Notes under the pieces: model-generated | What the model saw: only the letters and a program-made list of their open reading frames with translations | What the model was told of the DNA's origin: nothing | The model's database searches: none | Part shown: positions 17,235 through 25,878 of the stretch, in pieces | How the letters are laid out: every line of letters begins with the position of its first letter | How positions within the stretch are numbered: position 1 is the stretch's first letter | NCBI GenBank assembly: GCA_013213745.1 | Contig: JABSQH010000075.1 | Coordinates: 18,163-82,162, forward strand | Direction: 5' to 3' | Length of the DNA stretch: 64,000 nucleotides | Source: Ilumatobacteraceae bacterium | GTDB lineage: Bacteria > Actinomycetota > Acidimicrobiia > Acidimicrobiales > Ilumatobacteraceae | Translations under genes and position numbers: made by a program

Positions 17235-18404
17235 CTACAGGCCGATCGACGTATCGATGAACTCGTTCGTCACGAGGTCATCGGGAGTGAGGTCGTCCGG
17301 CGGATCGGTCGCCGCCAGGACGTCGACCGCAAGCGGCAAGAAGTCGGCCACGCGGTCGAGGTCGAAGTCGCCGATCGTGTCGTTCGGCCCGTTGTCGACG
17401 ATGCCGATCTGCAGTTGCTGCTCGATCGAGAACTCGGCCAGTGGCAGGTCGTAGATCCAGAAGTCATCGAATGCAGCGACGACGTCGACGATGAGCTGGT
17501 TGGTCTCGTCGGGATCATTCGCGTAGGCCACGATCGTCTCCTGCATCAGTGGGACGAACGCCTTCAGGCACGGGCGTGCGTCGTCGAGACGCTCGGTGAG
17601 GACGCCGATGGACTGCGAGTAGGTCTCCCAACCCGTGTCGTGGATCAACTCGAATGAGACTGGAGACCCCCACTCGGGAATCAGGAATTCGTAGGTGAAC
17701 GGTTCTGAGGTGGCGAATCCCTGCTGAGCAACCGCGCCGCCCTCGGCCACGAACACCGCAGGTGAACCGTCGTAGCTCGGGTCGAGCTGGTCGGCGCGCA
17801 CCTGGCCGGAGTTCACGAGGAAATCCATGTACGACTCGTTGGCCGAGTACCGAATCGTGACGTCGTCATCTTGCAAGTCGGCGATCGCGGACACACCCGG
17901 ATGGCTGGCCGGGTCCCACATCACGACCTGTGGGTTGATCTCGAGCGGGGCGACAACCGCAGTCGTCGCGATCTGTGAGTAGTTGCGCACCTGGTCGTCG
18001 GTGTTCAGATAGCCGAGCAGCACGTCGCGATCGGTCTGCATGGTCTCGATCACGCTGCCGCCGGCGATCGCCGGACCGCCGGTACGTACCTCGACATCGA
18101 TGCCGGTCTCGGTGCCGTCGGCTGTGACCAGGGGCCCGCGCACGACCTTGGCGGCGGTGTCGATCTCGGGGTCTGGTCCGATGAGTTGGTACGTCGCCCC
18201 GTACTCGGCCTCGGGGAACCAGTCGGTTTGGATGACCAACGGATCGGGGCACACCGCAGCAACACCGGTCGGCGATTCGTCGGCGGGGCCGCCGGTGGAT
18301 GTGGCGTTCGTACTCTCGTCGCCTGCGTCGTCGCTGCACGCGGCAGCGATCATCACCGCAGCAAGCGTTGCCAGCGTCGCGAGTCGATGGGGTGTCGTTC
18401 GCAT
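17235..18404 (-). CDS. ABC substrate-binding lipoprotein, NMT1/SsuA type
   Basis: 389-residue periplasmic-binding-protein-like lipoprotein. The signal peptide ends in VMIAAACSDD (lipobox, Cys lipidated), then an acidic linker, then the type II fold starting LVIQTDWFPEAEYGATYQLIG, the opening seen in pyrimidine/riboflavin/taurine-type binding proteins of the NMT1 family. First gene after transcription through permease and ATPase genes: the order on the minus strand is ATPase, permease, binding protein. Proximity to purine-degradation genes suggests a nitrogenous ligand (pyrimidine, purine or hydantoin), but this is inference only. Confidence 0.82.
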   Translation of the reverse strand: MRTTPHRLATLATLAAVMIAAACSDDAGDESTNATSTGGPADESPTGVAAVCPDPLVIQTDWFPEAEYGATYQLIGPDPEIDTAAKVVRGPLVTADGTETGIDVEVRTGGPAIAGGSVIETMQTDRDVLLGYLNTDDQVRNYSQIATTAVVAPLEINPQVVMWDPASHPGVSAIADLQDDDVTIRYSANESYMDFLVNSGQVRADQLDPSYDGSPAVFVAEGGAVAQQGFATSEPFTYEFLIPEWGSPVSFELIHDTGWETYSQSIGVLTERLDDARPCLKAFVPLMQETIVAYANDPDETNQLIVDVVAAFDDFWIYDLPLAEFSIEQQLQIGIVDNGPNDTIGDFDLDRVADFLPLAVDVLAATDPPDDLTPDDLVTNEFIDTSIGL

Positions 18405-18458
18405 CGAGGCGAAGATACGGCTCGGATCGCCCGACCGGTCGACGATGCGCAGATTTCT

Positions 18459-19298
18459 TCAGCGGGCAGCCGGCTCATACCACGCGCCGACGACACGGCG
18501 GCCGAGCCAGCCGAAGAACCAGAACACGACGATGCCGAGCACGGCGGCGAGAATGACCGACCCGTACATCTGTTCATAGGCCAGGCTGGCGCGGTAGCGG
18601 TCGATCAACTGACCGATGCCGGGCTGACCCTGACGAAAGAAGAAGTCGCCCACGATCGCGCCGATCACTGCCAGGCCGGCGCTGATCTGTAGGCCCGTGA
18701 AGATCGCCGGCATCGCTGCAGGGAACTGCAACGTTCGCAGCTGCCTGAGCCGCGAGGCGCCATGCAGGGTCATCAGCTCGCGATGTGAACGATCGACCGA
18801 GAGCAGTCCAAAGAGCGTGTTGGCGACGATCGGGAAGAGGGCGATGATCACGCAGACCAGCACACGCGAACGGAATTCGAAGCCCCACAGCACACCGATG
18901 AGCGGGACAAAGGCGAGGATCGGGATCGCCTGCAGGGCGACGAGGTACGGGTAGATGGCTTGCTCGACCCATTTCGCCTGACTCATCAGCGTGGCCAACG
19001 CAATGCCGATCACGATTGCGATCGATAAACCGAGCAACGCCACCTGCGCCGACAGCCACAACGCTTCGAGCTGATCACTGAGCCCGCCGCCAGCGCTCGT
19101 TGCCAGTGTGGCGGTGCCGCCGTCGACCGACCAGGTGAGAAATGCTTCCTGAACGACGTCGTGTGGTGGCGGAACGAGAAAACGCCGGTTCTCCGACATC
19201 AACACGTAGTGCGCGAGATACCACGTGCCGACGAAGCAGCCGAACACGATCACCGGTCCGATGATCCGCGCGAGTCGTGCCCGGCGATCGTCCGTCAC
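18459..19298 (-). CDS. ABC transporter permease, SsuC/ThiX type
   Basis: 279-residue inner-membrane permease with six predicted segments. The EAA-like coupling loop reads LMTLHGASRLRQLRTLQFPAAMPAIF, preceded by FPIVANTLFGL, typical of the nitrate/sulfonate/pyrimidine importer class. Its ATG at 19298 overlaps the ATPase stop by four bases. The stop lies 54 bases before the start of the binding-protein gene on the same strand, so the three genes form one transcription unit. Confidence 0.88.
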   Translation of the reverse strand: MTDDRRARLARIIGPVIVFGCFVGTWYLAHYVLMSENRRFLVPPPHDVVQEAFLTWSVDGGTATLATSAGGGLSDQLEALWLSAQVALLGLSIAIVIGIALATLMSQAKWVEQAIYPYLVALQAIPILAFVPLIGVLWGFEFRSRVLVCVIIALFPIVANTLFGLLSVDRSHRELMTLHGASRLRQLRTLQFPAAMPAIFTGLQISAGLAVIGAIVGDFFFRQGQPGIGQLIDRYRASLAYEQMYGSVILAAVLGIVVFWFFGWLGRRVVGAWYEPAAR

Positions 19299-20023
19299 CG
19301 CTGGGCAGCTCTCAGGTCATTGCTGACCGCCGCGGCCAACTCGTTGAACTCGGCGGTGTAGCGGAGGTCGTGGCGGCGCGGATACGGAAACGGGACATCA
19401 TGGTGGGCGATGATCCGGCCGGGTCGCGGTGACATCACGACGACGCGGGTCGACAAGAACACCGCCTCGGCGATCGAATGGGTGATGAACAAGGTGGCGA
19501 ACCGGCGCGCGACGAAGAGGGTCACGAGTTCGTCGTTTAGACGTTCACGGGTCAATTCGTCCAGCGCGCCGAACGGCTCGTCGAACATGAACACGTCTGG
19601 CTCCAACACCAGCGAACGCGCGAGCGACGTGCGCATCGCCATCCCGCCCGACAACTGCCGGGGGTACTTGTCGACGTGCTCGCGAAGCCCAACGACATCA
19701 ATCGCCGCTCCGATGCGTGCCGACGCATCGCCGAGACCGTGAAGCTCAGCGAGCAATCCGACGTTCTGGTGCACGGTGCGCCACGGGAACAGCGTTGCGT
19801 CCTGGAACACGAACCCCAGAGATGTGCGGTCGACCGAGCATGATCCTTTCGTCGGCTGCTCGAGACCGGCGGCGACGCGCAGCAGCGTCGACTTCCCGCA
19901 TCCCGACGGCCCGACGACCGTCACGAATTCGCCGGAGCCGACGTCGAGATCGACGTTGTCGAGCGCCGTCGTCCCATCGGGAAAGGTCAGACCGACGCTG
20001 GTGAACTGCAGGGCGGTTGGCAT
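19295..20023 (-). CDS. ABC transporter ATP-binding protein, SsuB/ThiZ type
   Basis: 242-residue ATPase. Walker A GPSGCGKSTL, Q-loop GFVFQDATLFPW, signature LSGGMAMRTSLARSL, Walker B DVFMFDEPFGALD and switch His in ITHSIAEAV are all intact. Note the signature has M-A-M-R rather than the usual M-x-Q-R. Start ATG at 20023 overlaps the stop of the gamma-glutamyltransferase gene by four bases; longer reading upstream would run into that gene. Confidence 0.92.
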   Translation of the reverse strand: MPTALQFTSVGLTFPDGTTALDNVDLDVGSGEFVTVVGPSGCGKSTLLRVAAGLEQPTKGSCSVDRTSLGFVFQDATLFPWRTVHQNVGLLAELHGLGDASARIGAAIDVVGLREHVDKYPRQLSGGMAMRTSLARSLVLEPDVFMFDEPFGALDELTRERLNDELVTLFVARRFATLFITHSIAEAVFLSTRVVVMSPRPGRIIAHHDVPFPYPRRHDLRYTAEFNELAAAVSNDLRAAQR

Positions 20024-21615
20024 CAGCCACCCGCGCACGAACCGACGCGCGTGCGCGGATCGGCGGCGCCAGCGAACATCTCGTCGCGCGCCAACGTGAT
20101 CGCGTGAGCGTGGCCGAACCCGACATCCCAGGGCAACGCCATGTTCGGACGATGGCCGAACGCCTTCAGACCGTCTCCCCACTCTTCGCTGGCGTGACCT
20201 TCGATGTCGATGCCCGGCCGACCGGCGCTGGTCCACGTGTCGAAGCCGGTCTCGGGGCCGCGCAGCGCCCACCGTCCCGCCCGAATGGCTTGCCCGGGCG
20301 ACTGTCGGTAGTGGAACAACCGCGTCGCCACCTGGAGCAGGATTTGCGGTTGAGCATCGCCGCCCATAGTGCCAAACACCGCCGCGAACTCGCCGTCGCG
20401 CGTCGCCAGCGCCGGCGCAAGGGTGTGCGGAGGCCGACGTCGGGGTGTCAGTTCAGCGGGGTGCCCATCGATCAGGTTGAACCCCAACCCACGGTTGTGG
20501 AGGTTGATGCCTGTGGAGGGTTCGACGAGGTGGGCGCCGAAACCGGAGGCATTCGACTGGATCAGTGAGACGGCCATCGGCGATCCGTCACGAGTGAAGC
20601 CGGCCGTGCACAGGTACGTCGTGTCGCCGCCGGCGCTGTGGAGGTGGCGCCCGGACGTCGCATTCGGGTCGATCTCACCGATCCGCTCGTCGATCAGTGC
20701 GAGCAGTGCGTTGCCGTCGGCTCGATCGTGCAGTTGATCGGGCCGGTCGCGGCCAGCTGCGACCGCCGCTTCGATCAGCAGGTGGGCCCATGCCGGGTCG
20801 TGCGGTGCGGTGGGGAGGTCGAGCTGATCGGCGAGTCGCGCACCTCCGAGCGTGAGATAACCCTGGGAGTTGGGGGCGATGGTGTGCAATGTCACGCCGA
20901 GTGCGTCTGTGCTGAGCGGGACGACCCAGTCGGCTGACGACGTGGCGAGGTCGTCGTCGCTGAACCAGCCGTTGCCGAGTTCGATCAGGCCCTCGCCGAA
21001 GGCTCCTTGGTAGAAGGCATCGCGCCCGCCTGCGCCGATCGCAGCGAGCGCCAGCGCCGCGCCTGGTCGACGGACACGGGCGCCCGGACGAGTCGCTTGT
21101 TCGACCAACTCGGAGAGTTCTTCGCGTCCTGCGGGCTCGAGACGGTGCGTCGACCCGACGAGCAGGGGACTGGCCGGAAAGCCATCCGCGGCCAGCCGTT
21201 GGGCCGGTTCGAGGATCTCCGCCAACGGCAACGACCCGAAACGGTCGTGCAGCGCGACCCACCCATCGATACACCCCGGCACCGTCACGCTCCGAATATC
21301 GCCGCGGAACGGCATCGTCGACCGGCCTTCGGACCGCAGCACGGCCGGATCAGCGCCGCTGCCGGCGCGCCCCGATGCGTTGAGTGCGGCGACCTCGCCA
21401 TCGACGTAGACGAGCGCGAACAAGTCGCCGCCCATCCCGCACAGGTGTGGGCCAGTCACTGCGATCGCCGCGTTGGCGGCGATCGCCGCGTCGACCGCGT
21501 TGCCGCCGCGATCGAACATCTCGTTGCCCGCACTGGTCGCCAGGTGATCCGCCGTCGCCACGAGGTGGCGGGGAGCACGGACCGTGCTGTGCGGTGCTTC
21601 AAACGTCTCGCTCAC
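20023..21615 (-). CDS. Gamma-glutamyltransferase family protein
   Basis: 530-residue Ntn-hydrolase of the gamma-glutamyltranspeptidase family. The N-terminal part shows GGNAVDAAIAANAAIAV and LCGMGGDLFALVY; the self-cleavage region is GGDTTYLCTAG, where the first Thr of the TT pair is the likely nucleophile. I chose the GTG at 21615, which overlaps the GDPD stop (GTGA) and has GGAG about ten bases upstream; the ATG at 21624 would have its Shine-Dalgarno only one base away. No obvious signal peptide, so probably cytoplasmic and perhaps acting on gamma-glutamyl compounds or a cephalosporin-acylase-like amide. Part of a continuous minus-strand run with the ABC genes. Confidence 0.85.
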   Translation of the reverse strand: MSETFEAPHSTVRAPRHLVATADHLATSAGNEMFDRGGNAVDAAIAANAAIAVTGPHLCGMGGDLFALVYVDGEVAALNASGRAGSGADPAVLRSEGRSTMPFRGDIRSVTVPGCIDGWVALHDRFGSLPLAEILEPAQRLAADGFPASPLLVGSTHRLEPAGREELSELVEQATRPGARVRRPGAALALAAIGAGGRDAFYQGAFGEGLIELGNGWFSDDDLATSSADWVVPLSTDALGVTLHTIAPNSQGYLTLGGARLADQLDLPTAPHDPAWAHLLIEAAVAAGRDRPDQLHDRADGNALLALIDERIGEIDPNATSGRHLHSAGGDTTYLCTAGFTRDGSPMAVSLIQSNASGFGAHLVEPSTGINLHNRGLGFNLIDGHPAELTPRRRPPHTLAPALATRDGEFAAVFGTMGGDAQPQILLQVATRLFHYRQSPGQAIRAGRWALRGPETGFDTWTSAGRPGIDIEGHASEEWGDGLKAFGHRPNMALPWDVGFGHAHAITLARDEMFAGAADPRTRVGSCAGG

Positions 21616-22385
21616 GCCGCCCATTCTCCGCGATCGTCGAGCACTGTGCGCAACATCTCGGGTCGGTCGGTCATCAGGCCGTCGACTCCGAGGTCGAGAA
21701 GCCGATGCATTTCGGCGGCGTCGTTGATCGTCCACACGTGGACTGGAACCGATTTGCGGTGCGCGTGCGCGACGAAACGCGGGGTGGTGACGGTGACGTG
21801 CCGAAGCAGTCCCGCGCTGCTTGCTCGTACCGGCACCTGGGCAACACGTGGCCCGCTACCACGCCGCCGACGAAATAGGCGCAGGATGGCGATCTCCCGG
21901 GGGCCCATCGCCGTGAGCAACCGCCCGCCAAAGCGGCGGCGGAGGCGGTCCAGCCGGTCATCGCTGAACGATCCGATGCACACTCGGTCCAGTGCGTCGA
22001 GGTCGTCGATCAGTGCGCCGAGTGGTTCGAGTGCATCGTCTGCCTTGCAGTCGATGTTGAATCGATGATCGGGCCATCGTTCGAGGAGGGCGCGCATCGT
22101 CGGAATCGGCGCAGTACCGCCGACGCGCACGCCGGCAATCTCCGCCGCGGTCATGTCGGCGATCCGCTGATCGAGACCGCATGTCCGCTTGAGGTCGGTG
22201 TCGTGGAATGCGACGAGGTCGCCGTCGACGGTCCGGTGAACGTCGGTCTCCAGGTACCTGAACCCCAACGACACGGCGTGCTCGAATGCCGGCATCGTGT
22301 TCTCGGGTGCAACGCTCATTCCGCCGCGGTGCGCGAACGCAATCGGCCCGTCGTGGTCGAGATACGGGTGACGGGGCATCATCAT
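21612..22385 (-). CDS. Glycerophosphodiester phosphodiesterase (GDPD)
   Basis: 257-residue TIM-barrel phosphodiesterase. Catalytic motifs are seen at the N-terminus: AFAHRGGMSVAPENT and FRYLETDVHRTVDGDLVAFHD, supplying the two histidines and the metal-binding Glu/Asp. Hydrolyses glycerophosphodiesters to glycerol 3-phosphate and an alcohol. No signal peptide. Its stop overlaps the start of the gamma-glutamyltransferase gene. Confidence 0.9.
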   Translation of the reverse strand: MMMPRHPYLDHDGPIAFAHRGGMSVAPENTMPAFEHAVSLGFRYLETDVHRTVDGDLVAFHDTDLKRTCGLDQRIADMTAAEIAGVRVGGTAPIPTMRALLERWPDHRFNIDCKADDALEPLGALIDDLDALDRVCIGSFSDDRLDRLRRRFGGRLLTAMGPREIAILRLFRRRRGSGPRVAQVPVRASSAGLLRHVTVTTPRFVAHAHRKSVPVHVWTINDAAEMHRLLDLGVDGLMTDRPEMLRTVLDDRGEWAA

Positions 22386-22427
22386 CGGCGCTCCCAGTGT
22401 GGTTGACGCTGTCGTAGCGTCATGTGG

Positions 22428-23027
22428 TCATCCGTTCCGGCCGGCACGCGTCAAGGTTGGCCACGGAGGCGTCGGACGCCGAACCCGGCGCTGTTCGTGC
22501 ACCATGAGACCTGCGGCTGCCAACACGGCGCGTATTTGGTGCGGCGGGAGTGCGCGGATCGTCGAGCGTCCTGCGGTGGCGCGGCGCAGCAGCGATGCCC
22601 CGACGTCGGTGAACGTCGCGATCGAGATGATCGCCACCTGCCCGCCAGGTCGCAGGACTCGGGCGAACTCGGCTGCAGCTGCGCGCTGATCGGTGTACCA
22701 ATGGAACGACTCGGTGCAGGTGATGAGCTCGATCGAATGATCGGCGATCGGCAGGGCCTCGGCACTTGCTCGGATCAGCGGCGCGCCGCAGTGACGCGCG
22801 CGATCGAGCATCCCCGTCGACACGTCGAGTCCGTACACGGTGGGTGCCCAGTCGAGCCGCGTCAGGCGGCGTGTGAGCTGACCCGTGCCGCAACCGACGT
22901 CGAGGATGGTCCCGGGACGCTGTGAGCTGGCGATGGTGACCACCGCGTCGTGCAGTGTTCGGTAGGTGAACCGCTGGAGTGCAGCGTCGTCGTAGGTAGA
23001 CGACCACCGTTCGAACAGATCACTCAC
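22428..23027 (-). CDS. Class I SAM-dependent methyltransferase
   Basis: 199-residue methyltransferase with motif I ILDVGCGTGQLTRRL near residue 42, an acidic post-I YGLDVS and a post-II region ELITCTESFHWYT. Resembles UbiE/MenG-like and other small-molecule methyltransferases; no substrate can be named. GTG start at 23027. An 8-base overlap joins it to a tiny reading frame upstream. Confidence 0.85.
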   Translation of the reverse strand: MSDLFERWSSTYDDAALQRFTYRTLHDAVVTIASSQRPGTILDVGCGTGQLTRRLTRLDWAPTVYGLDVSTGMLDRARHCGAPLIRASAEALPIADHSIELITCTESFHWYTDQRAAAAEFARVLRPGGQVAIISIATFTDVGASLLRRATAGRSTIRALPPHQIRAVLAAAGLMVHEQRRVRRPTPPWPTLTRAGRNG

Positions 23028-23109
23028 GGCGGCGCACTCGGTTGCGCGGCGGCTGCTTTCGTGTCGGGCGCGCCTGGTGCCATCGGATGATCTCGTCGTC
23101 CTCGCTCAC
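23020..23109 (-). CDS. Possible 29-residue Arg-rich small protein or leader, upstream of the methyltransferase
   Basis: Short frame starting at GTG 23109, preceded by GAGGAG at ideal distance (five bases), the best ribosome-binding site in this neighbourhood. The product begins MSEDDEIIRWHQ and ends in an arginine-rich tail; its TGA overlaps the GTG of the methyltransferase gene by eight bases, which suggests translational coupling. It could be a real microprotein, a coupling leader, or the remnant of a longer N-terminus. No similarity recognised. Confidence 0.35.
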   Translation of the reverse strand: MSEDDEIIRWHQARPTRKQPPRNRVRRRE

Positions 23110-23205
23110 GGTCGCTCCTCACCGCGGATCCTCGTTGCGCTCCGAGGGTAGTCAGCTCGACCTAGCGTTGCGGCGGCGTAACCGACTGACATACGAGGCG
23201 GATCC

Positions 23206-23513
23206 GTAAGCGTTGACCGAGTACGCGACCTCATCAAGCGGTACACGACCGACGAGGAGTTTCGACCCCGGATCGAGGAAGCCGAGACTACGCACCAACG
23301 TCGTGCGATCGTCGTCGCAGAAGGGTTCGCGGATATACGGCTCTCCCACTTGGCCGAGGCGCCGCCGGCTCGGCTGGCGGCGAGCAGAGCGACGAGGACT
23401 TTGCCAGCGTTGCGGGCGGCAGCGTGGGCACCAATACGTTCGTCACCACGATGATGGGCGGCAGCGCCGCAACAATGACCATCCTCGGCGGTATCGCCTC
23501 CGCGTTCGGGTAA
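23206..23513 (+). pseudogene. Nif11-like leader/precursor peptide, frameshifted, start codon altered
   Basis: Two abutting reading frames together read as a RiPP-type precursor with a Nif11-like leader. The first (phase of 23206) gives SVDRVRDLIKRYTTDEEFRP, then RRAIVVAEGFADIRLSHLAE. The second (phase of 23511, reached by what looks like a one-base deletion near 23345-23375) gives EQSDEDFASVAGG and a 30-residue tail beginning SVGTNTFVTTMMGG, ending ILGGIASAFG and TAA at 23511. The SDE..ASVAGG end is the classic double-glycine leader boundary. The expected start is GTA at 23206, with GAGG about eight bases upstream, so a GTG-to-GTA change is likely. No Cys in the tail. It closely resembles the frame at 34160-34444. 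Confidence 0.55.
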
Positions 23514-23556
23514 CCGTTGCGCTCTGCGGCCCGTCACGTCCGGGCGACGCCGTCGG

Positions 23557-25131
23557 CTACGACGAGAACGATCGCCCGAATGAGTCCTTGCCCGCGGCAC
23601 GGGCGTATTCGTCCTTGAGGAGCCGCTTGTAGAGCTTGCCGGTGGGGTGACGCGGCAGCTCCTCACGAAAGTCGACCGAACGCGGGCACTTGACGTCGGC
23701 CAATTCAGAACGGCAGAACTGAATCAGCTCGCCGGCGAGCGCAGACGCGGCTGCATCGTCGGCTGGCATCTCGCGCGGCTGCACTACCGCCTTGACTTCC
23801 TCCCCGAAGTCATCGTTGGGAACTCCGAATACTGCGACGTCGATCACCTTGGGGTGGGTGACGAGCAGGTTTTCGGCTTCCTGTGGGTAGACGTTCACGC
23901 CGCCGGTGATGATCATGTACGCCTTGCGGTCGGTGAGGTAGAGGAAGCCGTCGTCGTCGAGGTACCCGACGTCGCCGAGCGTGGTCCAGCCCTTCGGGTG
24001 GCGCGACGCCGCGGTCTTTTCGGGATCGTTGTGGTACTCGAATTCGGCTTCGCTCTCGAAGAACACCGTCCCCGACGCACCCGTCGGTACCTCCTCGCCG
24101 TCGTCATCGACGATGTGCAGAATCCCGGTGACGGCCTGCCCGACGGTGCCTTCGTGGGCCAGCCACTGCTCGGAGTTGCAGTACACGAAGCCGTTGCCTT
24201 CGCTCCCTGCGTAGTACTCGTGGATGATCGGGCCGAACCACTCGATCATTTGCTTCTTGACCGGTACCGGACACGGCGCCGCAGCGTGGATGACCGCTTC
24301 GAGGGAGGAGACGTCGTACTGGCTGCGGACGTCGTCGGCCAACTTGAGCATGCGCACGAACATCGTGGGCACGACCTGGCTGTGTGTTGCTTTGTACTCA
24401 TCGGCCAGGCGGAGGTACTCCTCGGCGTCGAACTGCTCCATCACCACGAGCGTGGCGCCGATCGAGTGCACAGCGAGGCAGAAGCGCAGCGGTGCCGCGT
24501 GGTACAGCGGCGCAGGGGAGAGGTAGGTCTTCGTGTCGTCGAACGCGAACAACAGCGCTAACAATCCGACGATCGGGCCGCCGGTCGTTTCGAGCGGCTC
24601 GCCGGGAAATGGGCGGGTGATTCCCTTCGGGCGCCCGGTGGTGCCAGATGAGTACAACATGTCGAGCCCGGCCTGGCGTTGTTCGTCGAGCGGCGTCGAC
24701 GGCTGATCGGCGACCGACTCCTCGTAGGAGTCGTACCCGTCGATCACCGAGTCAAGCATCAAGCGAAGCTCGACCGCGGGAATCGTGCCGTGGAGTTCTT
24801 CGGCTTGTTCCGCCTTGTATTTCGAGGTGATGAATGCTTTGGCTCCGCAATCGTTGATGATGTACTCGAGTTCGCTCGTCTGCAGGCGCGACGACGCGCA
24901 CGTATAGACCAGACCGGCGTAGTGGCAGCCCCACACCACCTCGAGGTATCGGTCGTGGTTCTCCATGCAGATCGCCACGTGGTCGCCGGGCTGGAGGCCA
25001 GCTCTGCGGAGCAGATGGCTCAGCCGATTGGCAGCGGCGTCGAGTTCGCCGTAGGTCTGCACGAATCCAGACGAGCCCATGATGACCGCTGGCTTGTCGG
25101 GGTGGGTTGCAGCATGTGCGCCGGGGTACAT
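23557..25131 (-). CDS. Acyl-CoA synthetase (AMP-forming, fatty-acid/CoA ligase)
   Basis: 524-residue adenylate-forming ligase. P-loop-like motif YSSGTTGRPKGI, AMP motifs YYAGSEGNGF and GDVGYLDDDGFLYLTDR, hinge near GGVNVYPQEAENLL and the catalytic Lys in HPTGKLYKRLL are intact. Start ATG at 25131 (MYPGAHAATHPDKPAV) suits the family; frames further upstream overlap the divergent SirB1-like gene. Activates a carboxylic acid as acyl-CoA; chain length is unknown. Divergent from the next gene with a 35-base gap. Confidence 0.9.
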   Translation of the reverse strand: MYPGAHAATHPDKPAVIMGSSGFVQTYGELDAAANRLSHLLRRAGLQPGDHVAICMENHDRYLEVVWGCHYAGLVYTCASSRLQTSELEYIINDCGAKAFITSKYKAEQAEELHGTIPAVELRLMLDSVIDGYDSYEESVADQPSTPLDEQRQAGLDMLYSSGTTGRPKGITRPFPGEPLETTGGPIVGLLALLFAFDDTKTYLSPAPLYHAAPLRFCLAVHSIGATLVVMEQFDAEEYLRLADEYKATHSQVVPTMFVRMLKLADDVRSQYDVSSLEAVIHAAAPCPVPVKKQMIEWFGPIIHEYYAGSEGNGFVYCNSEQWLAHEGTVGQAVTGILHIVDDDGEEVPTGASGTVFFESEAEFEYHNDPEKTAASRHPKGWTTLGDVGYLDDDGFLYLTDRKAYMIITGGVNVYPQEAENLLVTHPKVIDVAVFGVPNDDFGEEVKAVVQPREMPADDAAASALAGELIQFCRSELADVKCPRSVDFREELPRHPTGKLYKRLLKDEYARAAGKDSFGRSFSS

Positions 25132-25166
25132 GCTGCCGGAACGTAGCCGAGCGGTACCGTGCCGCG

Positions 25167-25838
25167 ATGGGTCCGACGGGATTCGCCGCACTGATGGGCG
25201 ATGGCGCCACCGATCCGCCGCTCGATGAGGCGGCGATCGCAGTCGCTGCGGCACTCCAGCGGGGACTCGATCCAATCGAGTGGCTCGCGGCGCTGGATGC
25301 GCTCGCCGGCTCGTGTCCGACGCCCACAGCGGAGGGTGTTGCTCGACATTTGTGTGACGAGCTCGGCTTCGTCGGCGATGCGGACGACTACGGGTCGTGG
25401 CGCAACTCGTGTCTCGACCAGGTGATTGTGCGCCGGCGGGGGATTCCCATCACGCTGGCGATCGTGATGATCGAAGTGGCACGACGAGTCGGCGTCGAGC
25501 TGCACGGGATCGGAATGCCCGCCCACTTTCTCGTTGGCACCACAGACGGCCAACACTTCTTCGATCCGTTCGAAGGATCGAAGGTGATCGAGCGAGCGGC
25601 CGTCCCCCAGCTGTTCGGGCGGCTCACTGGTGGGCGCGCCCGCTGGAGCGAGGGTTTTCTGGCGCCGACGTCTGCCCGTCACATTGTGATTCGCGTCCTC
25701 AACAATCTGCGCGCTGGGTTGATCGCGCGCGACGACGCCGTGCGTCTGGGCATCGTGATGCAACTGCGCGCCGCACTTCCGGAACTGGCCCGCGAGGAGG
25801 CCGGCGAGATTCGGGCAGCCACAGCGCTGTTCAATTGA
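25167..25838 (+). CDS. SirB1/transglutaminase-like superfamily protein
   Basis: 223 residues, with the core of the SirB1 N-terminal (transglutaminase-like) domain: SCLDQVIVRRRGIPITLAIV, then GVELHGIGMPAHFLVG and QHFFDPFEGSKV. The conserved Cys is in NSCLDQV and the His in MPAHFLV. The C-terminal TPR region of longer homologues is short here (ARHIVIRVLNNLRAGLI onward). Role unknown; start ATG 25167. Confidence 0.8.
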   Translation: MGPTGFAALMGDGATDPPLDEAAIAVAAALQRGLDPIEWLAALDALAGSCPTPTAEGVARHLCDELGFVGDADDYGSWRNSCLDQVIVRRRGIPITLAIVMIEVARRVGVELHGIGMPAHFLVGTTDGQHFFDPFEGSKVIERAAVPQLFGRLTGGRARWSEGFLAPTSARHIVIRVLNNLRAGLIARDDAVRLGIVMQLRAALPELAREEAGEIRAATALFN

Positions 25839-25878
25839 TGCTGGTGACGCGACTGGGCGACGGTGACGTCAACGCGGA

